5,165 bases of DNA, from NCBI GenBank assembly GCA_039028495.1, contig JBCCHY010000039.1, forward strand, positions 1-5,165, read 5' to 3'. The translations under genes and the position numbers were made by a program. Position 1 is the first letter of the stretch. Every line of letters begins with the position of its first letter. The notes beneath the pieces are model-generated. The model saw only the letters and a program-made list of their open reading frames with translations. It was not told the DNA's origin and did no database searches. Below, one piece after another: positions 1-5,165 of the stretch. The stretch is from JBCCHY01 sp039028495. GTDB taxonomy: Bacteria; Patescibacteriota; Saccharimonadia; Saccharimonadales; VXPC01.

Positions 1-1
1 G

Positions 2-1657
2 ATAGGTGAACTGCAAAACCTTGTTACAGATACAGAGGTTAACAAGACTCTTGTCTGGGCGATGGTGGCTGTTATCGCAGTCAAGGATTTAGCTGAGACC
101 ATCATTAGTAACATTCAGGGATATTACGGTGACATTCTAGCTAAGAAGGTTCAGAAGTACATGAGTGAGCGCTATTACGCGCATCTCATGAGCCTGCCGC
201 AAGAGTATTTTGACAATGAGTTAACAGGCAAGATCACCTCTAGACTAAATCGTAGCGTCGTACAGCTGTCTGAGTTCTTGAAAACTATGTCTAACAACTT
301 TGGCACGTTCCTACTGAGCGCGTTCTTGTCACTTGGCATCGTGGCGTTCATCAGTTGGCCGATCGCACTTATCCTGGCGTCTCTCTACCCAATCTTTACT
401 TATATGACTATCAGAACGTCTGGTAGGTGGATGGAATACCAGGGCGAGATCAACCAGAACACTGATATTGGTTTTGGCCGCTTCCAGGAAGTGATTTCAC
501 AGGTAAAAGTAGTCAAGAGCTTTACGCGCGAGCGTAGCGAGCTCGGCTTCTTTAGTCGCCACATGAATAAAGTCCTCAAAACCACATATCCACAAAGTAA
601 GCTTTGGCATATCAAGGATGTCGAGCGTAGGACAGTGCTATCCGTAGTTATGGCGATAACATGGGTCATCGCCATTTATCAGGCGCTCAATGGGCAGCTC
701 AGTTTGGCTGAGACAGTTATGATCATCCAGTTCAGCGCACTGATCAGGTTCCCGATATTTACGATTAGTTTCTTGGTTGAGAATACTCAAAAGGCAGTCA
801 GTGACAGCAAGGACTTCTTCGCTGCTATGGATCTAGAGCCAGCGATCAAAGACCGTCCTGGTGCTAAAAAGCTACGGGTAAGTAAGGGCCATATTGTTCT
901 CGGTAACGTTCATTTTGCATATGGTGACAAGCCTGTTCTTAAAGGGTTCTCTGCAGACATCAAGTCAGGCTCCAAGGTCGCTCTGATTGGTGAGAGTGGT
1001 GAAGGTAAATCTACGGTTACAAATCTACTACTTAGGTTATACGAGCCATCAAGCGGGGTGATTGCAGTCGACAACCAAGATATATCTAAGGTCACACAGA
1101 GTAGTCTGCGTGATTCAATTGGCATGGTGTTCCAGGACGCCAGTCTGTTCAGCGGAACTATTGAGGAAAATATCACCTATGGGGTGACAAAGTACACAGA
1201 CCGGGAAGTCAAGGCTGCGGCTAAAGCTGCAAACGCACACGAATTCATCACAGAGTTTGAAGACGGCTACAAGACATTGATTGGTGAGCGGGGGCTCAAA
1301 CTCAGTGGTGGCCAAAAACAACGCTTAAGTATCGCTAGAGCAATCCTTAAGAATGCTCCCATACTGATACTAGACGAGGCCACTAGCAGTCTCGATAACA
1401 AAAGCGAGCTACTAGTCCAAGAGGCCTTAGAGAGACTTATGAAAGGTCGCACGACAATCATCATCGCTCACAGATTGAGTACAATTCAGGATGTAGATGA
1501 GATCATCACAATCCAGGATGGTGTAGCAGCCGAAGTCGGCTCGCCAAAAGAGCTATCAAAGAGCGGCGGCGTATACAGTCGTCTACTCGAAGTACAGTCG
1601 GCTGCAACTGCCGAAGAGCGCAAGCAAGCCCTCGCCAAATACGGCATAGTTAGCTAA
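2..1657 (+). CDS. ABC exporter half-transporter (TMD-NBD fusion), 5' end missing
   Basis: This is an ATP-driven exporter subunit of the MsbA/LmrA/BmrA type, acting as a dimer in the cytoplasmic membrane; its substrate is unknown. The frame is open to the left edge, so the gene begins outside the window. The ATG at 62 lies inside the second membrane helix and is not the start. About 551 residues are visible; full-length relatives have about 580-600, so the first helix is missing. Numbering from that ATG, the membrane domain covers residues 1 to about 240 and the ATPase domain about 272-510. The ATPase motifs are complete: A-loop Tyr287, Walker A GESGEGKST at 310-318, Q-loop Gln358, signature LSGGQKQR at 414-421, Walker B ILILDEA at 434-440 with catalytic Glu439, and switch His470. 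The site should therefore be active, and the protein could form homodimers or pair with a subunit encoded upstream. The family call is very secure; the substrate cannot be read from the sequence. Confidence 0.96.
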   Translation: MGELQNLVTDTEVNKTLVWAMVAVIAVKDLAETIISNIQGYYGDILAKKVQKYMSERYYAHLMSLPQEYFDNELTGKITSRLNRSVVQLSEFLKTMSNNFGTFLLSAFLSLGIVAFISWPIALILASLYPIFTYMTIRTSGRWMEYQGEINQNTDIGFGRFQEVISQVKVVKSFTRERSELGFFSRHMNKVLKTTYPQSKLWHIKDVERRTVLSVVMAITWVIAIYQALNGQLSLAETVMIIQFSALIRFPIFTISFLVENTQKAVSDSKDFFAAMDLEPAIKDRPGAKKLRVSKGHIVLGNVHFAYGDKPVLKGFSADIKSGSKVALIGESGEGKSTVTNLLLRLYEPSSGVIAVDNQDISKVTQSSLRDSIGMVFQDASLFSGTIEENITYGVTKYTDREVKAAAKAANAHEFITEFEDGYKTLIGERGLKLSGGQKQRLSIARAILKNAPILILDEATSSLDNKSELLVQEALERLMKGRTTIIIAHRLSTIQDVDEIITIQDGVAAEVGSPKELSKSGGVYSRLLEVQSAATAEERKQALAKYGIVS

Positions 1658-1676
1658 TCTATATAGCCGACCATGA

Positions 1677-1704
1677 TTGCAATTACTTATGACTGCTTTA
1701 CAAT
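1677..1704 (+). promoter_or_regulatory. Putative sigma-70-type promoter for the RND gene
   Basis: TTGCAA (1677-1682) and TACAAT (1699-1704) are separated by 16 nt and resemble -35 and -10 hexamers (4/6 and 5/6 matches to consensus). Transcription would begin near 1711, giving a leader of about 20 nt before the RND start codon. The -35 hexamer sits inside the 8-nt palindrome ATTGCAAT (1676-1683). The same TTGnAA, 16-nt, TACArT layout recurs ahead of the FKBP gene. This is inferred from pattern only; short AT-rich gaps often give chance matches. Confidence 0.4.
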
Positions 1705-1712
1705 TAGTCATA
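1688..1712. repeat. Inverted repeat over the predicted -10 region, possible operator
   Basis: TATGACT (1688-1694) is exactly repeated as its reverse complement AGTCATA (1706-1712), with 11 nt between. One further outer pair would be a T-G wobble. The dyad spans the predicted -10 box of the RND gene, which is where a repressor operator would lie. It is unlikely to be a terminator because the stem is AT-rich, the loop is long and no T-run follows. Confidence 0.4.
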
Positions 1713-1722
1713 GATAAATTGT

Positions 1723-1727
1723 GAGGG
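1723..1727 (+). promoter_or_regulatory. Ribosome binding site of the RND gene, close spacing
   Basis: GAGGG lies only 3 nt ahead of the ATG at 1731, closer than the usual 5-9 nt. An in-frame TGA stop at 1722-1724 overlaps it, so no start further upstream in this frame is possible without reading through that stop. This fixes 1731 as the earliest start codon. Confidence 0.6.
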
Positions 1728-1730
1728 ATC

Positions 1731-4451
1731 ATGTCTAAGAAACAAGCGGGTGGCTACACGCAGCGCTCTATATTTACACCAATTAGCGCATTGGTGATGA
1801 AAAATCTCCGGCTGAGTATACTAGTATTCGTTGGGCTATTGGTGTTCGGGCTACTCAGCTATACATCACTACTACGTAGAGAGGGCTTCCCGTCTGTCGC
1901 AGTGCCTATATCTGTCGGTGGTGGTCAGTATTTTGTTGATGATGTGAACAAAGTTGACGAAGACATCACCAGGCCACTCGAAGAAGTCATCAAATCAGTA
2001 AACGGCGTGACTGATGTAACCACATTTGCTAATAACAACACGTTCAGCTTCGTTGCTGATTTAGATAGCAGTACGACCAATGTCGAGGCCAACGATGCCA
2101 TAGAGAAAGCTATTAATGAATCTGGCCGTATGCCGGAGAATGCTGGTTTCCAGATGATTGCCATTGATGCAGCCAAGCTGCTAGGCGAATACGACATGTT
2201 GGTTTCACTCATGTCCAAAGACGGTAGCGACATAACTGCGCTAGAGGCAGAGGCTGACAAAATCACTACTGAGCTGACAGCGCTCAGTCTAGTAGGCAGC
2301 TCTGAAGCAGAAAGCCAATTCACGACAAACCCTGTCAACCCAGATGATAGATTCAAGTCATCTTTTGCGCGTGGGTTTGACCGTGATGATGACCAGTTCC
2401 GCGAGTCTGTTACAGTTGGACTCAGTGGTATAGCTGGAGATGATTTCGACCTGTTCAAACTCGATGATCAGATCGACGAATATATAGCTAACTACAACCA
2501 GTCTAACAGTAACTTTTTCATTGAGCAGACAGCCGACCTCACCACAAGTGTCGAGCAAGACATAGCTAGCCTGCAGAGCAATGTCATCATGGGTGCAGTC
2601 GTTGTGACCGTCATCAGTGCACTACTCATCAGCTGGCGTGTATCGGTACTGACGGCATTCTTTATCGTCGCCGTACTACTTGTCAGCGTTGCTGTGCTCT
2701 ATGTGATTGGCTATACGCTCAATACTATTACACTATTCTCCCTAGTGCTCGCGCTGGGACTATTTGTAGATGACGCAACGATCATTGCAGAAGCAATCTA
2801 TGCTAAACGTGACAAAAAGAAAAAGCCGCTCCAAGTTGTCAAAGACGCAATTAGCTCTATCGGGACTGCGAGCTTCTCAGGCACACTCACAACAGCGTTG
2901 GTATTTAGCCCGCTACTGTTCATTACTGGGATATTGGGTGATTTCATATTCCAGATGCCGCTAACTGTGATCATATCTCTGGTAGTCTCATTCGTGCTCT
3001 CAATCACCCTAATACCTCTCATGGCCAACTACACACTTCTGCGTAGCGAGGAAGAACCAAGCGACCGCACAGGGTTCTTGTCTGGGCCACTTGAGCGTGG
3101 TGTACTACTCTTAAAAGAAAGTCCGGCCAAGGGCCGCCTACTTGGCGTAGCCATGGTGCTCTTTAGTGTCGTACTTATCGGAGCAGGCATGAACTTGTTT
3201 GGACGACTGGGTAGCGATATATTCCCAGCAGGCAAGGACGGTAATAACTTAGTCGTAACTATTAACTATGACGATGATACTGATATACCGACAGCAGAAC
3301 GAATAGCTGACGAAGTTGCTACTGGTGTCACTAGCGTGCTAGGTGACAATCTGTCTCGCGGTATGTTCGGCGAAGAGCAATCAGCAGACGAAACTACGGC
3401 TGCAATTGATATAGAGCTTATACCTTACGGCGATCGAGACATCACCTCAGCAGAAATGAGCGAAAACATCAATGAGTATTTTGAGGATTTTGTTGGTGCA
3501 GAGGTCTCTGCTCAAGGATCAGCTGGTGGGCCACCTGACGTAGAATTCCCGCTAGCTGCCCAAGTAAAGGTCAAAGGTTCTCAAGAGGATGCAGTACGAG
3601 CGGCAGAGGCAATCATCCAGTTCATCGTGGATAACCCACAGGAGCAGCCTAATGGTGATATGGTTACAGTCACCAAGAGCGAGATCGGCTACACTGACAA
3701 TATCGTCAGACTCAATGGTGAGCAGCTGATTGAATATAGAGCCGGTTTTGATGCGGAGGGAACAACTGGAGTTATCGGTACATTCACAGACGCCATAGAG
3801 GCCGAATTCACTGACGACAAACTAGCTGAATTTGGGCTAGCTTCGGATGATTTGTCATTTGATCTGGGCCAAGACTCTGACTTCGCCGAAAGCTTTGCAG
3901 CTCTGCCTATTGCCGCACTCGGTGCGCTGCTTGTCATGATTGTACTGCTGAGCATTCAGTTCAAATCACTTCTAAAGCCAATACTGATACTGCTTGCGCT
4001 ACCTTTCAGCTTCTTCGGAATAGGCCTCGGTCTGTTCGTAACTGACAATCCTCTGAGCTTCTTTGCAATGATAGGTATCATTGGCTTAATTGGTATTGCT
4101 GTAAACAACACGATTCTGCTGGTGGACAATGCCTCGCACCATCAAAAAGCAGGCAAAGACCCGGTCGAAGCGATGGCTCAGGCCCTAAGGGAACGCGTCA
4201 GGCCACTTGTAACTACAACCCTAACTACTGTTGCAGCGCTACTGCCACTTGCCTTAACCAACCCATTCTGGGAGGCACTGAGCTTTACCATAATCTTTGG
4301 CTTGGCAAGTAGCACCTTACTAGTACTACTTGCATTCCCTTACTACTATCTTGCTATCAACTGGGTAGCGGAAAAGGTTGGTAGGACAAAAGGCATAGTT
4401 AGCTTGCTCGTGATAGTTGGGCTGATAATCCTACTGACGCAGGTTCTCTGA
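1731..4451 (+). CDS. RND-superfamily efflux permease (AcrB/HAE-like), compact form
   Basis: This is an ion-gradient-driven exporter of the AcrB-like RND superfamily. The layout is classic: helix 1 at about 28-46, a large outside domain at about 47-284, helices 2-6 at about 285-432, helix 7 at about 470-490, a second outside domain at about 491-722, then helices 8-12 at about 723-875. Helix 4 carries the paired aspartates Asp347-Asp348 in GLFVDDATII, matching AcrB Asp407/Asp408 of the proton relay. The helix 10 motif is GIAVNNTILLVD, with Asn792 where AcrB has Lys940. At 906 residues it is shorter than AcrB (about 1,050). Each outside domain is about 70-80 residues shorter, consistent with loss of the TolC-docking part. 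A further hydrophobic stretch at 887-904 follows helix 12. There is no cysteine. The start has a Shine-Dalgarno-like GAGGG and an upstream in-frame stop. No adaptor (HlyD/AcrA-type) gene adjoins it. The family is certain; the substrate (drug, lipid or peptide) is unknown. Confidence 0.95.
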   Translation: MSKKQAGGYTQRSIFTPISALVMKNLRLSILVFVGLLVFGLLSYTSLLRREGFPSVAVPISVGGGQYFVDDVNKVDEDITRPLEEVIKSVNGVTDVTTFANNNTFSFVADLDSSTTNVEANDAIEKAINESGRMPENAGFQMIAIDAAKLLGEYDMLVSLMSKDGSDITALEAEADKITTELTALSLVGSSEAESQFTTNPVNPDDRFKSSFARGFDRDDDQFRESVTVGLSGIAGDDFDLFKLDDQIDEYIANYNQSNSNFFIEQTADLTTSVEQDIASLQSNVIMGAVVVTVISALLISWRVSVLTAFFIVAVLLVSVAVLYVIGYTLNTITLFSLVLALGLFVDDATIIAEAIYAKRDKKKKPLQVVKDAISSIGTASFSGTLTTALVFSPLLFITGILGDFIFQMPLTVIISLVVSFVLSITLIPLMANYTLLRSEEEPSDRTGFLSGPLERGVLLLKESPAKGRLLGVAMVLFSVVLIGAGMNLFGRLGSDIFPAGKDGNNLVVTINYDDDTDIPTAERIADEVATGVTSVLGDNLSRGMFGEEQSADETTAAIDIELIPYGDRDITSAEMSENINEYFEDFVGAEVSAQGSAGGPPDVEFPLAAQVKVKGSQEDAVRAAEAIIQFIVDNPQEQPNGDMVTVTKSEIGYTDNIVRLNGEQLIEYRAGFDAEGTTGVIGTFTDAIEAEFTDDKLAEFGLASDDLSFDLGQDSDFAESFAALPIAALGALLVMIVLLSIQFKSLLKPILILLALPFSFFGIGLGLFVTDNPLSFFAMIGIIGLIGIAVNNTILLVDNASHHQKAGKDPVEAMAQALRERVRPLVTTTLTTVAALLPLALTNPFWEALSFTIIFGLASSTLLVLLAFPYYYLAINWVAEKVGRTKGIVSLLVIVGLIILLTQVL

Positions 4452-4480
4452 GCCACTGGTGCGGAAAACCTATAGACTTA

Positions 4481-4508
4481 TTGAAACTGATTCAAAACAT
4501 GCTACAGT
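4481..4508 (+). promoter_or_regulatory. Putative sigma-70-type promoter for the FKBP gene
   Basis: TTGAAA (4481-4486, 5/6 to consensus) and TACAGT (4503-4508, 4/6) are separated by 16 nt, the same layout as the candidate before the RND gene. Transcription would start near 4515, about 33 nt before the ATG. The -35 box overlaps the dyad TTGAA-ACTGA-TTCAA (4481-4495), and the -10 box lies inside a second palindrome (4501-4514). It suggests the isomerase gene can be transcribed independently of the RND gene. Pattern evidence only. Confidence 0.42.
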
Positions 4509-4514
4509 TGTAGC
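4501..4514. repeat. Palindrome GCTACA-GT-TGTAGC over the predicted -10 box
   Basis: Two perfect 6-nt arms surround a 2-nt centre. As RNA it could form a 5-bp stem with a 4-nt AGTT loop, but no T-run follows, so it does not look like an intrinsic terminator for the RND gene. Its overlap with the predicted -10 hexamer makes a protein-binding site the more interesting reading. A chance palindrome remains possible. Confidence 0.35.
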
Positions 4515-4518
4515 CAGT

Positions 4519-4533
4519 CTAAACTAACTAAAC
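4519..4533 (+). repeat. Short direct repeat CTAAAC-TAA-CTAAAC in the FKBP leader
   Basis: Two exact CTAAAC copies separated by TAA lie in the predicted untranslated leader, immediately before the ribosome binding site. They could be a small regulatory repeat, or simply a low-complexity A-rich leader that keeps the start site unstructured. Function is not evident. Confidence 0.25.
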
Positions 4534-4538
4534 GAGGG
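4534..4538 (+). promoter_or_regulatory. Ribosome binding site of the FKBP gene
   Basis: GAGGG is followed by a 9-nt A/C-rich spacer and then ATG at 4548. It is the same core as used by the RND gene but with more normal spacing, which supports this ATG as the start. The protein then begins with a short positively charged end and a membrane helix, as expected for an exported protein. Confidence 0.7.
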
Positions 4539-4547
4539 TACATACAC

Positions 4548-5111
4548 ATGGGAACAAGAGTTATTTCGTTGCTACTTGCTATATCATTTTTTGTCAGTGT
4601 GGCGGGGTTCACGATATTTGTAATAATCGAAGCAAATCAAGACGATACTGACAACACTCAGCAGCTAAGCAACACATTCGATATATCTGAGAACAACAAT
4701 CAACAATCAACTGACCAAGGAGCAAACACAGTGCTAGCAGGAACAATTTTAGATGGATTTGACACTAGGGATAATGGCCAAACAGCCGAACTCGAAATAA
4801 CAGACATCGTCGAAGGAACAGGTGATGCCGTAAGTGCTGCAGATGTAGTGACCGTCCACTATACCGGCGCGCTGGTGCGTACAGGCGAAATATTCGAAAG
4901 CAGCAAAGACAGTGGCTCACCCGCAACATTTGGCCTGACTAACCTAATCGTCGGCTGGCAAGAGGGCATCCCCGGCATGAAGCCAGGCGGAACACGCAGA
5001 CTAGTCATACCAGCTACCAAAGCGTACGGAGATAACCCAAGACCAGGTGGTCTCATCCAACCTGGTGATGATCTAGTATTTGACATCGAACTCATTGGCA
5101 TCACTGAGTAA
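4548..5111 (+). CDS. Membrane-anchored FKBP-type peptidyl-prolyl cis-trans isomerase
   Basis: This is an FKBP-fold prolyl isomerase that should assist folding of exported proteins on the outer face of the cytoplasmic membrane. Residues 5-28 form one hydrophobic helix after a positively charged MGTR end, predicting an outside orientation of the rest. There is no lipobox cysteine and no clear signal peptidase site, so it is probably an uncleaved anchor. Residues 29-62 are a flexible linker rich in Asn, Gln, Asp, Ser and Thr. The catalytic domain covers about 76-187. FKBP12 pocket residues align with Tyr105 (Tyr26), Phe116 (Phe36), Phe128 (Phe46), Leu133-Ile134 (Val55-Ile56), Trp137 (Trp59), Tyr160 (Tyr82), Ile170 (Ile91) and Phe178 (Phe99). 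Asp37 of FKBP12 is replaced by Glu117. The domain has normal length and should be active. It follows the RND gene by 96 nt, with its own ribosome binding site and a promoter candidate. Its clients are unknown; the neighbouring exporters or their cargo are only a guess. Confidence 0.93.
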   Translation: MGTRVISLLLAISFFVSVAGFTIFVIIEANQDDTDNTQQLSNTFDISENNNQQSTDQGANTVLAGTILDGFDTRDNGQTAELEITDIVEGTGDAVSAADVVTVHYTGALVRTGEIFESSKDSGSPATFGLTNLIVGWQEGIPGMKPGGTRRLVIPATKAYGDNPRPGGLIQPGDDLVFDIELIGITE

Positions 5112-5124
5112 CCGTAAGCGCTAC

Positions 5125-5153
5125 TTGATTTCAAACAAAATACTGTATAAAAT
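5125..5153 (+). promoter_or_regulatory. Possible promoter for a gene beyond the right edge
   Basis: After the FKBP stop the last 54 nt contain no gene. TTGATT (5125-5130) and TAAAAT (5148-5153) are 17 nt apart and resemble a -35/-10 pair. TATAAA (5146-5151) and TATAAC (5153-5158) are alternative -10 boxes in the same AT-rich run. The -35 box lies in the small dyad TTGA-TT-TCAA (5125-5134). The region is very AT-rich, so chance matches are likely. Confidence 0.3.
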
Positions 5154-5165
5154 ATAACTATACAA

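Noticed and set aside
62..64. ATG at 62 as the start of the ABC gene
   Set aside because: The frame is open to the window edge with membrane-protein-like residues before it, the ATG falls inside the second helix, and there is no ribosome binding site ahead of it.
216..218. Possible frameshift or pseudogene damage in the ABC gene
   Set aside because: The frame is continuous through the membrane and ATPase domains, and every ATPase motif is present in order.
1688..1712. Terminator hairpin for the ABC gene
   Set aside because: The stem is short and AT-rich, the loop is 11 nt, and it is followed by GATAAATTG rather than a T-run.
1925..2458. 177-codon open frame on the minus strand inside the RND gene
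   Set aside because: It lies wholly opposite a secure gene, its translation is Ser-rich with no domain-like pattern, and it is best explained as a shadow of the Asp/Glu/Ser-rich coding strand.
2770..2964. 64-codon open frame on the plus strand in another frame of the RND gene
   Set aside because: It overlaps conserved RND helices 4-5, has no ribosome binding site, and its composition is that of an out-of-frame reading.
1643..4404. 13-nt exact repeat GGCATAGTTAGCT at 1643-1655 and 4392-4404, encoding GIVS near the ends of both transporter proteins
   Set aside because: One 13-nt match within 5 kb is not far from chance. The first copy is at the ABC C-terminus and the second begins a membrane helix, so no common role is apparent.
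4449..4475. UGA recoded as glycine (SR1/Gracilibacteria code), extending the RND protein to the TAG at 4473
   Set aside because: No in-frame TGA occurs in roughly 1,640 codons although glycine is common and always uses GGN. The extension would add only eight polar residues.

Overview
The window reads as a compact, almost fully coding bacterial segment with three genes in a row on the + strand. They are the 3' part of an ABC exporter half-transporter (window edge to 1657), a complete RND-superfamily permease (1731-4451), and a short membrane-anchored FKBP-type peptidyl-prolyl isomerase (4548-5111). Two short intergenic gaps (73 and 96 nt) and a 54-nt tail at the right edge carry promoter-like and palindromic sequences. 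I see no RNA genes, mobile elements, CRISPR arrays or convincing terminators.

Organism: the sequence suggests a single-membrane (monoderm) bacterium with mid GC, compact genes and the standard genetic code. There are no in-frame TGA codons in about 1,640 codons, and TGA closes the RND gene. The RND protein lacks the extra extracytoplasmic residues that would form a TolC-docking domain. The isomerase is held by an N-terminal membrane helix rather than a lipobox. My best guess is Patescibacteria/CPR, most likely Candidatus Saccharibacteria (TM7). This rests on general resemblance and not on a search, at perhaps 50-60% confidence. The standard code argues against the UGA-recoding CPR lineages (SR1/Gracilibacteria).

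How the genes may work together: all three products act at the cytoplasmic membrane or just outside it. The ABC protein uses ATP to export an unknown substrate. The RND permease uses the ion gradient to move lipophilic or amphipathic molecules out of the membrane or its outer face. The FKBP protein catalyses proline isomerisation in exported proteins. No membrane-fusion adaptor or outer-membrane factor is encoded here. Each of the last two genes has its own promoter-like sequence with the same layout (TTGnAA, 16-nt spacer, TACArT), so they may be transcribed separately rather than as one strict operon.

Most notable points: the RND protein looks cut down for a monoderm envelope and has an apparent thirteenth C-terminal membrane helix. 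All three proteins lack cysteine entirely. The extracytoplasmic parts of the RND and FKBP proteins are strongly acidic. These are variations on known families; I do not see an obviously new system.
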